Shown piece after piece: positions 45,560-57,796 of a stretch of 64,000 nt of DNA; the stretch's first letter is position 1, and each line of letters begins with the position of its first letter. This DNA is from Eucalyptus grandis (Eukaryota; Streptophyta; Magnoliopsida; Myrtales; Myrtaceae): contig NC_052619.1 of the NCBI RefSeq assembly GCF_016545825.1, forward strand, positions 41,569,682 to 41,633,681, written 5' to 3'. Under the pieces are notes generated by a model, which worked only from the letters and a program-made list of their open reading frames with translations, had not been told where the DNA came from and made no database searches. The position numbers were made by a program, and so were the translations under genes.

Positions 45560-48260
45560 CTCCAACCCAAGCCAAGATGCTACCAAACGGTGACCACGAA
45601 GTGGTGCAGCTATGACTCTAGGTGATCGTTGGCTTGCTTGGCATGCTCTTTAGGCTTCTGTAGCTTGTCCATCTCCTTCTCAAGGACATCTTTCTCTTGC
45701 TTCAAGCACTGGAAAAGGAGCAATTGTTCTTCAACCAGCTCGCCAACCTTTTCGAGCAAGGCCTAAACATTTTTAGTGTTAGAGTCCACATAAGAAAGGG
45801 ATCTAGCCAGCATGGGTTCATTGATCTCAAACTCAATTCGCTCACCAAGAGCCAGCCCTCTTTCCAGTTTCCTCTTCACTGTCTTTACCCTATTGGACAC
45901 CATTCTTTGGAATTTGGACATTTGAGTATGAATGGCATGAAAGGTCCCTTGCACCTCTGTCAGTTTGCGATAGACCGAGTCAGCGTTCTCGATCTCCTCC
46001 TTCTTCCTCCAATATTCATGTTCAGCATTATCGAGGCAACGATGTCCCCTATGTTGGACTGGAAACTTTCAATACCATTATTAAAAGTTACCATGAATTC
46101 CTTATAGTCAGCAAGGAATGGATGGCCTTCAGGAAGATTATTCGACACGGCATGGGTTGCAAGGTTCTTCAGCCTCTCGAGGAAACCTGGCTTTGAAGTC
46201 AGCAGATTATATGTAAAGCAGAGGTAGGGGAGCAGTTCTCTCCATAAGGCAAGGAAGTGACGATCGAAAGGGAGAGAAGAGAAAGAGGTTGAACGTTGTA
46301 AGGGATTCGAAGGTTGAGATGACGGATGTGGTCCCATCACTATTGACCACACTATTTATAGGCCAAGTCTGGAAGTCGAACGGCCACAACCTTTCATGAA
46401 CCAACGTGACCAAGGGTGAAGGTGTGTAGTTGCAGTACAGCCGAGAAAGTAGGAGTTCGTGCATTGTGGGATAGTGGATTGATACGATCCACGTAATTAA
46501 GGCTATATTGGAAATCGAAGTGACATGATGATTGGCTAATATAGATGGTACACATCCGTTGAAGTGTTGAAATGAACAAGGAGCTGGAGTTCATTAAATG
46601 TGATGAAGATTGCCGACTGTAAATGATTCGCATGAATCTTGGTTCATGATGAAGGATAAGGATGTGTGTGACATGGTTTGATATGACTAAGAATAGTCTT
46701 AAGGGCTTCTTCATATGGACTCTCAAATGAGAAAGAAATCCACCAGCTAGTATATTCTACTATGACCCCTAGAGAAGGTTGAAAAGTTTCGAAATATGGG
46801 AAAAATCAGTCCCGCATTGCTACGGTGATTCGAGAATAGCAAACAAAAGGTTCATCTTTATTGGAATTATACTTCTTCCTATTCATCAAAGTGTATTCCA
46901 TGGATTAGGCAATTAGAATTGGTACATTCTGGTAAAGACCGAATTGCCCAACATAGTATTGCAGAGAGTAAGCCTCAAATTCATGGTAGAACCTCTCCTT
47001 GGTACATAGTCATACAGGACAATCAACTCAGCTGGAATAAGCACAATTAACCAGAATGCAATGAGGTCATCCAGATACTCAGTGTTTTCATAGAAAAGAT
47101 AATAGAATTCAAGAGCGTCGTAAAGAAAGGAGTCAACATGATCATGATCAAAGTTCAATATCTCCCGGAGGAAGTATACAAATGAGGAAGTTCCATCAGG
47201 TGCTTTCCTAAGAGATAAGGCAAGCAGTCGACAACCTAGACTTTGGGGTTTTGATTATTTAGATTTCGATGAATCGAATGGAAGAGTACGAAGGATTTTC
47301 CTAAACAAAAAAGGAAAGTAAAGGGCCATCCATGCTTGCAAAATCCAAAATGGACTAGACAAAACCCCAGTCTCTTTTGATGACATCGAAAAGGCAACAT
47401 GGGTTAAACTCCTCTATAAAACAACCAAAATAAGTGGACCAAAGGCTACTTTCTTTCCTCTTGCAAGGTTGGCAGCAAGTCTAAAGAAATCCTTTGAGAC
47501 TTTGAGAGCTGGATTAAAAAATATATATTTCAACAACCAATAAAGCAAGAAACTAGTTTGCTCTTTGAAATGAACAAGACCCAAAATCTCACAACATTCA
47601 TCAAGAAAAGTACTGTAAGCAAGGACATCATTGGGAATATGTAAGTTTTCTAGGGTTTTCATGTTGGCTACTAGGATGCTATCGGAAACAAATCCAGAAA
47701 TGGTAAATATGTCCAAGAGGGTCACTAACATGAGTCCCCAAGGGAAAAAGAAGCAATTAGTTGATGGGGACCAAAAGTAGACAGTAAATTCCAATAAACC
47801 TCTATTTAAATCATGGGCCATGCTAATCTCAAATGGCATCCAATGCCATTTCAACACTGGCATTCTCCCACATTAGACAGGTAGGTATGTCATTATGTAG
47901 TCGTCGATACGAGGTATAGAAACTCTCCTCAAATAAATGAAAACTTCAAAACTTGGTAGGTGCGGATGTCTTGATGCCTTTGATGGAGGGATATTGTATC
48001 GGAAGCTTCTTGTTCCTTTTAGTAAGAAAGCATGGTTTGAGAGGCGGAGGAACATGATTGTGATCCAGAAGGGCAAGCCCCAGAAGTAATGCCTCTTTAT
48101 TCTCTTCTGCAACGCTCAGTGGTTGAAATCGATAGTAGCTGACCTCTTCTATGTGGAATAGCGATCGAAGTTCAAAATATAAGATGTAGTTCAAATTTAG
48201 GAGCTTCAATAGCCATAGAAAACTTATGAGCAGAACACAAAGGGTTTAGGGTTTAAGGAA
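45560..48260 (-). pseudogene. Plant-mobile-domain (PMD) gene, antisense in the gypsy element
   Basis: A degenerate plant mobile domain (aminotransferase-like) gene. PMD proteins occur as host genes (MAIN, MAIL1) and as extra genes in plant transposons; their biochemical role is not known in detail. The minus strand gives, in order, an N-terminal piece (47946-48209), the core with FWSPSTNCFFFPWGLMLVTL (about 47770) and FLLYWLLKYIFFNPAL..NLARGKKVAFGP (about 47450-47550), a further piece at 46913-47158, and a C-terminal coiled-coil part with LPEGHPFLADYKEF (about 46090-46130) and KTVKRKLERGLALGERIEFE (about 45840-45890). Frames change several times. It stands antisense between pol and the downstream LTR, so it was most likely cargo of the retrotransposon. 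Confidence 0.75.
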
Positions 48261-48519
48261 GAAGACAAAGTATAAAAGAGATGAAGGAGTGAATTCTTTT
48301 GCCTGGAATAGGAGATGGCGATTCAAAAATTAAGAATATATGCCAAAAACTGAAGCGACGTGTCGAGATGCAATGAGAGCCGTTGGTTCGTATTGGTTCG
48401 AATGTATCAGAAAATAGAAAGGTATAATGATCATTTGAGGCAGATTACACGGAGAATGAGGTATTTCCTTTAAAAAAAAAAAACTAATTTTCAATTTATA
48501 TTTTTTGAAAGGGGCATAA

Positions 48520-49435
48520 GTTGACACCCAAAAATACCCCTATGGGCACGTGAAAGGCACACATATGGGAAAAGACAATTAAGGATTTGAAGAAATTTCA
48601 AGCTAAATTTCGACAAGACAATGACAAGGAATGACACGACGGAGCAGCAGAGTACCACGTGTCAAAGCCAAAGATCAAAGATGGAAATACATCCTTGGCG
48701 GTGAAAATAGGCAGGAATAGGTTCAAAGGCACTAAAACTCAAAAGGAAAACGATTAAATGCTTGCTAGGCCAGCCATGACAAAGTTGTAGAACAGGCACA
48801 GATAAGGCGGTTCAACCCAAAACGTGGAGTGATTCTTTAGGAGGTAACCAACCATTGACGGTTACCAAGTCAGCCTATAAATACCATTAGTCATCCAACA
48901 AAGAAGCCCCCCAAACAACACACCAAACTACTTTCTATTATCTTTATCTTTTCCTAGTCTAGCCTAGCTGTAGCTTAAGATTTCCATAGTAGATTCAATT
49001 CCGGCGAGCATCTATATCCTAGGAAGTACCGTCAATTAAATTCGAGTGCTAACCATTGTCCAATGTCGTTGATTATATTTCAACATTTGTGTCCTCAATT
49101 CCATCTAAAGGCAATATTCATTAGATGTTGCATCTGCTCAACATTGTTGATTAAATTCCAACACTGTGTTTATGCGCGTCTAGAGATGGTGCATACTAGG
49201 TGTGGTTACCATCATCCAGCATCATTGATTAGATTCTAACATTGTATCCTCATATCCATCTTAAATTGTGGTCTACTAGGTGTCGTCTTTACTATCCAAC
49301 ATCGTTGATTTGATTCCAGCGTTGTGTCATCAAACTTAGTAGGAAGCTGTGCTTTACTAGGGATCTTGTCCATACCCAGCCTTGTCGAAAGGCCTTCGAT
49401 ATTGTACAGACCATTTCAATTTTAATGAGATTTCG
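48520..49435 (+). mobile_element. Putative 3' LTR of the gypsy element
   Basis: Begins TGACACCCAAAAATACCCC after a purine-rich GAAAGGGGCATAAG that can serve as polypurine tract. A TATA box CTATAAATA (48875-48883) is followed within 30-60 bp by a C/A-rich transcript-start-like region. Four tandem units with the core AACATCGTTGATT (at 49061, 49139, 49217 and 49297) lie in the R/U5 part. The right end is not certain: no paired LTR or target duplication is in view. Confidence 0.55.
49048..49372. repeat. Four tandem repeats of about 78-80 bp
   Basis: The cores CAATGTCGTTGATT, CAACATTGTTGATT, CAGCATCATTGATT and CAACATCGTTGATT are spaced 78, 78 and 80 bp. Each is followed by a T-rich segment with TTGTGTC-like text. 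Units differ from each other at many places, so the array is old. Confidence 0.85.
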
Positions 49436-49870
49436 TTATTGCATAAAGTGAGTTTGGATGATGCTATTAATGAGGTTTCAACACTAATTATTTACGGTAT
49501 GATATGTGCGGCAAGCTAACAACTTCTTTAGTTTTGAGATTAAAAGATGTTTTGTCTCTTTCGCATTTGACCCTCTTTGTCCAAAGTTAACACAGAACCC
49601 AAGTCTCCTTTAATAAAAACCTAAATACAACACTTGATAAAAGATATTTCATTACGAGATCCAAAGCTAATGAAACAATGTCCTATGAAGTGAGAAAAGA
49701 AAATGAGGCCGATAAGAAAAAGACGAAGTCATTCTCGACTTTTGGATCCCAGGGACTCTTATCTTGTGCAGATTTCATTGTCTCTTTGATGATCAAATGT
49801 ACATCAAAGACATCAACCATACAGATCCCGCATCATAAGCTCTTCGTCCTTCCAATAATTGTACACTAGT
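49436..49870. other. Spacer right of the gypsy LTR
   Basis: No recognised gene. A 63-codon plus-strand frame (49678-49869) has no known domain. Confidence 0.3.
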
Positions 49871-49879
49871 TGAAAGAGC

Positions 49880-50090
49880 GTGATATTTCCTAGACCTCCT
49901 ATAACAAAGATCGAAACACTCTTTCTTGGAGGTGGGATCGGTCCCATCTTTATCCTCTTCTCTACCAATTAGTTCGCGCTCACGCACGAAACAGCGAGCT
50001 TTCCTCCTCCTACCAACGGCCAACTGTTCTCTAACTCGGACGTCTATCTAAATGGAACTTATGACTTGCAATTCTTTCTGATTTCTCCAT
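49880..50090 (-). pseudogene. CC/NB-ARC linker relic, copy 5
   Basis: The minus strand reads RCFVRERELIGREEDKDGTD and then PTSKKECFDLCYRRSRKYH: linker and first NB-ARC residues of an RGA gene. Compared with copy 2 it keeps a few more NB-ARC codons. Upstream, the coiled coil is present only to about 50090. Frame broken. Confidence 0.65.
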
Positions 50091-50094
50091 GAAA

Positions 50095-50592
50095 TAAATA
50101 AATAAATAGATACTATTTCACTTCATGAAATTTTCTGTATCAATTTAGGAAAAACAGTAACGCCCTTTCCTTTGTTATTGCAAAATGCAAAGGTTGATGA
50201 CCATCTTGAGAATTACGATCTTTCAAACCTCTGCACCCATCTCGATTTCTAGTTAATTATACAAAATTGGATGTTAAGAGCTCATTTTGTCTCTGTTTAA
50301 ATCACCTTACCTTTTGCTTATAAAGAATGAACCAAATTGAGAATCACGATTTTGAGATCTTTATTTCGGACCTTAGCACCCTAATTCGTATCTTCCGTTA
50401 AATCACCTTTTTCTTACTTATGCTCCACATATTTGGGAATACCCACATGGCTTTTGCTTACGTCCATTGCTTCCAAGACAGTCAAAAGGACACATTCCTC
50501 CTCTCACCTACCACACCAAAAGACTGGATATTTATTACAATTTCTCTTAAACCTTGACAAAAATGAAGATCAATCATCGAATCTCCGCCACC

Positions 50593-50625
<33 letters not shown>

Positions 50626-50810
50626 GAAATCTCCGCGGATTTTGATGACCAGTGTCATCCGATGACACCATTCCTTGTTTTATTTTTCAATGGTATTCCC
50701 CTGACACTGGACTTGGACGCTTGGGCACTGATTGGTTTCCTTTAGTCCCAAATACGTGATGGAACGTGCACAATATTTTCCCAGTCTACACCTCTTTCTC
50801 TTTCACACCT
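50095..50810. other. 3' flank of the NBS-LRR pseudogene
   Basis: No gene. A poly(A) run lies at 50595-50623, next to a duplicated TGAAATCTCCGC / CGAATCTCCGCC text. Towards 50800 it becomes the 3' side of the LRR relic. Confidence 0.35.
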
Positions 50811-50814
50811 CTTT

Positions 50815-53381
50815 TTCAAAGCGGACGCCAAGCGATTCTCAATCTCTTCATGAAGGTGAGGCAGCGCATCCCATCTGGCAAAGATGTCAAGCCTGGACAA
50901 TCCATATTCTCAAGCTTTTGGAGTGAAGAGAAATTGTCAATTCATTCCAAAAGTATTGTCAGATTCTCACAGCAACGAACAAAGAGATTGTAAAGCAATG
51001 ACATGTTGAATACCATCAAATAACACCATGAGTTTTGGAAGTTGTCCAATTTCGTGAGAGAATGCCACTAGGCGTCATGCTCATCGTCGTGGCTCAACAA
51101 ATCGAGTTCTTCTCAATCCCAAATGTCAAGGTGCTAGAGTGCAGATAGGTATTGCATGCAATGAGAGAGACTCCTTAGTTTGATGCAACTGAAGAGGGTC
51201 CTGGACTCAAAGGAGTTGAAAGAGACTCCATCATCAAGTGCACCCGCCACGATAGAAAATTTAAGATAGTCCAATTTAGGGAGAGGGATGAATGGGGATA
51301 CCATTGTTGTTTTTGATGGACAACGTGGAACGGCCATCGCTAGTTGCTCCCACCACTTCGCGCTATCTCCATATAAGTTTTAGACTTCTTTTAAGGGAAA
51401 TAGTCGCACCGTTTTTAGGTGAGGACAACTTAATACATGCACGGAGCAAAGTTTTGGGAATGATGATTGTAAATCCGCATTGCCAATGATCTTGATTTTG
51501 CTCCCATCAATTGTCTTCTTCTCCACCATCCTTTAAGGTTGTGATAGTCGATGAGGGACAATAGCTCTAGAGGTGGGAAGAAGAAGCGCGCGGCATTACA
51601 TTGTTCTGGGTCACTTATCTCTTGGACAAACTCCAAAGCATGCAAATCCTCGAGATTCAACGCCCTTAGGGAAGGGAGTCACTTAAAGGTGGCAAGTACT
51701 TCAATCCTCTACATTCATTGAGTCTAAGCTCAACAAGATTCATGATGGAGGAAAGCCAGTTTGGCGAACTCCTCACCATAGAAGAGAATATGGTCAAATG
51801 GGCTAGATTTATGAGATTCTCCCGCACAATCAATTCATCGCTATTGCTTTCGTCATCTTGTTGCTTGCCTGACCGCTCTAACTTCAAGAAATGGAGATGT
51901 TCTTCCTTCAAGTGACCTATGTTCGGTGCTGATTGAAGGAACTCTAACTTTCTAAGAGCAATCCACCCAGCCAATCTATTTAATCCACCCAGTTCATCTA
52001 CTCTCCTTAAACCACCAAGTATTTTATAGTCCATCTTTTGTACAATGAATGGGGATAAAGTCTAAAGTGGAGACAAGTGATTCAACCCACACGGCATGCG
52101 GCTCAATGAATTACCCTAATCTATTAAGAGGTGTCTCAGGTTGACCAATTTCCATAAATCTCTTGAAGTGTGGTAAGATTCCTCCAACTAAAGAGTTTGA
52201 GGGTCTACAAGTTCAGCATATCCGCGAGTGAATCCAGCGAACTCTAGATAGATTAGGTTTTCAGAGACATCTAGAAATCTATAATTGAAAATTTTCCTCA
52301 AATATCTTGGAAAGTGTTGTAAGCTTTTAGCAACTAGAGAGTTTAAGGGTCTGCAACTTCAGTAAATCCTTGATTGAATCCAGCAAACTCTTGATGGATT
52401 GGTTTCTAGAAAATCAAGAAATCTTAAGTGCTTCAATAGACTACCGAATGAAGGAAGGATGCAAAAATCTGTATTGCCTGACCATTTCGACAATGATTGA
52501 ACTTGGAGAACATCCAATGATATTTATTTTGGGACAAGTTCTTCATAGAAAGAAACGCTCATAGATTGGTCACTTCAAGTAAAGAGGTCCTTCCTATAGC
52601 GAGGAGAATTGCGAAGCAAATGATGCATGTCGATTTTCTCTAATGATGCTTTGAAATTAACCATCTTGCACTCATCTCCGACCACTTTCAAAGCAAGATC
52701 ATGCATCTTGAACATTTGTGCCTCACCTATGTCATAATGGACCACCTCAACTTCAAGGAATGACCTACACAGTAGGTCCGAGACATAACAATCACTGATC
52801 TCTTTTAGGTGCTCGTTTCCATTCAATGACTCAATAAAGTCTTATGCCATCTAAAACTGTATCGTCTATTTGTCAAATAATGAGCTGTCCTCCTCCTACC
52901 AATAGCAACAGTTGCCTCACTAAGAATGTCTCTAGATGGAACTTCCTATCATTTTTATTCCGAACCAGTTTCTTTTGAAATTCTTGAATCTTAGTAGCCA
53001 CTTTGAAGTAGTGTGCGAGCTGATTTGATTCAGAGAAGAAAACATGTACCTCTTTTGACGTCTTGTTGCCCGAAGTGACCTTTCGCCTGAGATCTTCGAT
53101 TGCGACAACATCAAGCAAGTCCTGTATGTCATACAACACGTCTTTCAGCCTCTTGAGCCAGTCCTTGAATTGGTGGTTGTGCCGATGCTGTTTCTCGGCA
53201 TCCAAAAGCACAGCTTGGTTGGTCTTGACGGTGTCCTCAAGACTTCGGAGCTCGTCCTTGGCACCGCAGAGCAGCTAGATCTTCTGGGAACGTAGGAACC
53301 TCCAGTTTCCAGTTTCACCATATCGGTGGTGAGGCTTTTCAGTAGGTCAGTGGCAAGGCCTAAGAGACCTGCTTCTGCCAT
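50815..53381 (-). pseudogene. CC-NBS-LRR (RGA-type) resistance gene lacking NB-ARC
   Basis: A decayed intracellular immune receptor gene. It starts at 53381 with MAEAGLLGLATDLLKSL, the usual Rx N-terminal start. A frameshift and a TAG (near 53277, where GCAGAGCAGCTAG reads) precede the rest of the coiled coil: AVLLDAEKQH, WLKRLKDVLYDIQDLLD and KVTSGNKTSKEVHVFFSE (52873-53211). The NB-ARC ATPase, about 300 residues, is missing. The next piece (52575-52826) gives SDLLCRSFLEVEVV and the MHD motif in FKMHDLALKVVGDE. LRR pieces follow at 51666-52034 (GGLNRLAGWIALRKLEFLQ) and 51430-51660, with further broken LRR sequence to about 50815. The introns and order fit a single ancestral gene. It cannot make a functional receptor. 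Confidence 0.88.
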
Positions 53382-53459
53382 TTTGTAAAAGACAAAAGCA
53401 GGGGCTGAGGAGTATTTGAGAGTAGGTTGCAAAGCTGATGCTTTTTTGTGAGACAAGGA

Positions 53460-54170
53460 CTTGGTGCTGCCTCATCCACTTCATGCACGAATGTATAGCA
53501 AGACAAACGGCATATCCATGTTACTTCATGCTCAGTCACTCCACCAGATGAAATAGCATAACTTGTAACAGCGGAAAAGAAAAGCGTGAATGAGTTGTTT
53601 CTTTGTGTTAAGCGGAAGGTGCCAAATAAATGGATCGATAATGAAGTAAAAGAAGAAGAAGATATGTCTCTTCGTTTAATCATGTCCCTAATGAATTTGA
53701 GGGGAAACTCTTTAATATTGTGAAATATAAAATAAGAGAAATATAAGTCCGCGGCTACAAAAACACATTTGAGATCGTTCACTTTTCTCTCAATAACACA
53801 TTTTAGTTTACACTATCAAGAGTTTTCTAAGGTGATTGAATATCTGATTTCGAAATTTATACAACATTTCGAGACAAGTCAGAAAAGCCCATTTTAGGTG
53901 ATTTTCTCTTAGTAGTATTTGAATTAATTATTGCGTTTGGGCTAACTTCCTGTTACTTCATAAGAATTGGCTTAGTGGTAATGATCTTATTTGTGTATGG
54001 ATTATGCGTAAGACATTCATTTGATTCTCCACGCCAACAAGAGCAAAAAATTCCATATTTTGGGCCATCACTCCGAGCTTAAGCTTACATTTTACCTAAT
54101 TTGTGAGATTAGTAGGATATTTTGTAAGGTGGAAGGTATTCTTAATTAAATAGGCCTTCCTCATAGGAAA
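53460..54170. other. 5' flank of the NBS-LRR pseudogene
   Basis: AT-rich and without a recognised gene. A minus-strand frame (53360-53782) reads through the promoter region and the start of the pseudogene and is not taken as real. Confidence 0.35.
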
Positions 54171-54171
54171 A

Positions 54172-54745
54172 GTACCAAAAATGTTTTTAACTTATTATAT
54201 TTGTACTAATTCAATCCTAAACCTATTAGTTGTGTCAATTTAGTTTTAGACATTTTTACAATTTACCAATTGAACCGTTTCAGCTAATTTTGATCAGAAA
54301 TCGCTAATGTGTATACTAGTCCTACTTAGCTTATTCAAAACTAACTTGAATATCTTTTATAATTTTTAAAAAAAAAAAAATGAATTTTATTATTTTTTAA
54401 TATTTCTATCTTATTTACTTTTTCTTTCATTTTGACTAACAACCCTTACATTCTAATCGTCAATCTTGGATTTGTTCTACATTTAGTGATTCTTCAAGTT
54501 ATTTATTTTTCTTAATTTTGTAAGTATTAACTTAACTTTATGGTAAAAAGCTATTTTAAAAACCCTAGATTATACTACTGTGATACATTTACCCTGATTT
54601 ATTTTTTTTCGCCTCATCAAAAACCCCAAAATATGTCTATTATGACACATTTACCCTAAACTTCTTCCTCTAACATTAAAAAAAAAAAAAAAACTAAACT
54701 TGTGCTTGTGTAAAATATTTGCCCATTATTAAAATTCTATGAGAT
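54172..54745. mobile_element. Relics of two non-autonomous transposons
   Basis: 54172-54370 starts AAAAGTACCAAAAATG and matches one end of the foldback element at 22.0-22.75 kb (GGTACTTTTT at its right end). 54545-54740 matches the element at 11.78-12.15 kb (CAAAATATGTCTATTATGACA). No target duplications are clear. Confidence 0.45.
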
Positions 54746-54969
54746 GATCTTTCACCTGAACCCCATGGGCTCCATGCTAGCACTATTTGCTTTCTAGCAT
54801 CCATGTAGGCAAATTTTTAACGATTCTCATTGACAGAACTCAGAAAAATTGTCCAAAAGTCTTTTGCCGATTCAGTTTCAAATCTTTCAATTTTGAGTGC
54901 TGAACATTTTTTCATATTTTGTCAATTAAATCCATCCAGCAGATTTTATAATTCCACCAGCGAGAGGTT

Positions 54970-55415
54970 CCCTCAAATTCAATAAAGATGGCTCTCTTGC
55001 TGAAGGATCGTGGGAGGGAGCGATTGCAGGAGTGTGTCGAAACTCAGACGGATTTCTTGTCGATGGATTCGCAAATTGAGTTGAGCTTCTTCGGTGATTG
55101 AGATAGAATCCCTAGCCCTTTTGGAGACGCTGCTGTACTGGGAGAACCACTTTGACTTGAAGACACGAACTGATCTGTCGGTAGAGACTGAAACTGATGG
55201 ATAATCCTCGCTAAGCTATGTGACGGTCACAGATCAAAGCCCATGGAATTTGTGGGTATGGATCGACGATTGCAGGCGAAGACTGGCCCAATATAAGTCT
55301 GTCCACATAGCCCAGTGCTCTCCTGGGGCCGACCTTCTGGTGGACTGGGTTGCTAAGACCCAACGGAAAAAAGCCCTCCCTTTAATAGGCTCTCTAAGCC
55401 CGGCCAAGTCTATTT
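54970..55415 (+). pseudogene. RNase H (RVT_3) relic
   Basis: The plus strand reads FNKDGSLAEGSWEGAIAGVC and RNSDGFLVDGFAN, the start of a plant RVT_3-type RNase H, then after stops SPWNLWVWIDDCRRRLAQ and VDWVAKTQRKKALPL, its end. The first catalytic Asp (KDGS) is kept. It is probably the 3' end of a LINE or of a related domesticated RNase H gene. Several stops and a shift break it. No LINE reverse transcriptase lies beside it. Confidence 0.7.
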
Positions 55416-55457
55416 AGATATCCGTTATTTTGATGTTAAGAAATTGTGCTCTAATTA

Positions 55458-56454
55458 GGCTATGTTTGTTTTGTGAAAATATTTTCTTTATTTTCCGGCA
55501 TTTGGTTGGTTAGGAAAATGAGTCCACAAAAAACCTATGCTTAAATTCTAGAACATGTTTTTCAATAAGATTGTTCAAAATATAACTAGATGATACTTAG
55601 ATCCAAAACTCCATACTTAGGCAGGGAAATGACGACACTAATTCCCTACTCCTCGGAGTTCTGTGCCAAGTCTCTAGCACCTGGCCCGGGTCCATTAAAG
55701 CTAAGCCTAGGACCTCGTTACCTTGGCACCCATGCTTAGGTCTCTTGGGACCGAGCTTGAAGCCCTAGTGCCCATGCCTAATGTCTTGACACCTAAGGCC
55801 AAGTCCATAAATGTTGTGCTTGGGTCGTCAATGCTCGAGCTCTAGTCATCAACACTCAAGCCCAATTCACAAATGTCGTGTGGGTCTGCAAAAGGTCATG
55901 CGCAAGTCCTTGATACTCGGGCCTAGGTCCTTAGTTAATAAAATATTTTTTATTATAAAAATTAAAGAAATCAAATTTTGAATTTTGAATTTTTTTTTTC
56001 TTTTTCTTTTCCCTTCTTCCTTGGCCGGTGGTCATGGCCGGCCTCGAGCAAGGGATGAGCAAGCACAATGTGTCGCTAGAGGTTAGCAAGTCGCGGCAAG
56101 CTCAAGGCTTCATGAGTTAGCAGTGAGCCTAAAGCTCACCAATCTAGTGAGGATTGGCTCCCCACAATCTAGTGAGCTTGAGCATCGCTGGCTTTGGGTG
56201 AGTTGGTCCCTCGGCTATGGTCAACTACAGACCAAGGAAGAAGGAAAGAAAAAAGAAAATTCAAAATTCAAATTTTTTGGTAATTTTTCTTAGGAAAATT
56301 AAATCAAAATTTTCAGACCAAATAGTGGAAAATATTTTCTAATTCATCTGTTAGTTTCAACCAAATATCGAAAAATATTATCATTTTCTAAAAAATGATC
56401 CCTTGAAAAAAAAAAAATCAGAAATATTACATTTTCAAGAGAACAAATTGAGCC
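55458..56454. mobile_element. PIF/Harbinger-like element, about 1 kb
   Basis: Flanked by TTA (55455-55457 and 56455-56457). The left end GGCTATGTTTGTTTTGTGAA and the inverse right end GGCTCAATTTGTTCTCTTGA are similar, and both run into ATTTTC-rich subterminal sequence. The interior holds degenerate AGGTCC/CCCAAGTC repeats (55650-55930) and a GC-rich block (56020-56230). No transposase. Confidence 0.75.
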
Positions 56455-56833
56455 TTAACATTATGAAGTGCTTTTTCTATAAAAAAAAATAAAAAGTCTA
56501 TGATAACCCTGTTTTGCTAGCATTTCACACCCTGAATTCACTTTCATGTATGCAAAATTATGGAATGAGGGAATCTATGTATGATTTTATCAAAGACTTT
56601 GATGTGAAGATATGTGATAGTGATTCGATGATAGCAATTGCTTTGGAAAAATAATCTCTCAAATAACAATAAAGAGAGTAAAAACAGATAGCTAAATCAT
56701 GGCAGAATGAAGAAAATAAATCTGATATGTAGCACACAATCGCCCATCCTGGTGAACTATTTCAATGGGCAACTAATGCCTAAATATTTCAGATTGGAAC
56801 ACACAACAAGCGGAAGTTGATGCAAATTACTAC
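56455..56833. other. Spacer and remnant of NPF intron 3
   Basis: No gene. The last 45 bp (from about 56790) match the start of intron 3 of the complete NPF gene (AAGTTGATGCAAATTACTAC). NPF exon 4 is absent. Confidence 0.5.
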
Positions 56834-57796
56834 TTCAAGGTTGGTGTTGAGTCAATCCTAAATTTCCCCTGCTTACTCTTGCTGGTCAAACTCATAAAGC
56901 TCCTTCAAATCACCACGGACCCGCGCCCTCCACTTCTTCATGGCGGCCACGATGATCTGGGCCATCCTCTTGAGCGGGCTGCCTGCAGACACCTAGCGCC
57001 AGTAGAAAGGGGTAACTGCGAGGACGATCGCGACCAAGATCACAAGCCCGGGGGTCAGGAGCCCGTACCCAAGAGCCCGGCGCAGTGTCCTGAATATGCA
57101 GGACGGTGTTGGCAAAGAGGGTCCCCATGAAGATGCTGGACATCAACCACTTGAAGGAGTGCTTTTAGGCCTTCTCCCTCGGGCCAAAGTTGTCGAACTG
57201 GTCCATGCCAATCATCGAGATGTTGGGCTTGGTCCCGCCGGTCCCGACCACCAGCACGTACAGCGCACCGCAGAGGACGGAGTTGCAATGTGGAGGGCTT
57301 CTAACAATCGTCGATGTCAGCTTCCGAGCGGTGCAGCCGGTTTGAGGCCGCGAAGTGAGATTGCCAGGGTCAACACAGACATGCCCTAAGTGAAGAAAGC
57401 TAGATATGCTCAATTGTCTCGTCCAACGAAAAGACGTATACTTTGCAAGAGAAGCTAGTCAACCGCTTTTCGATTAAGTATTGTATAATACGTTATATAA
57501 ACCAACATCCCTATCCTTATTGGTCATAGGCAATATGCTGATTATATAAGACGAATTCTTCGCATTTCATGTGCGTAGAGCGTGTTTCTTTGTAATATAC
57601 CACGGATTAATTAGAAATACGATAATTGAAAACATCGATTTGATGGCAGTTTCTTTTGATTTGGTGGTTAGTAATCCTTTACAAAGTATCTAAGTAATAT
57701 TGATGAGCCTTGATTGAGCTACGTCTATTTGCAACGAGCAATTTATCAGGTGTTGACTACTAACACGTGGCTTGTTTATCGTGTGTTTAAACTTAA

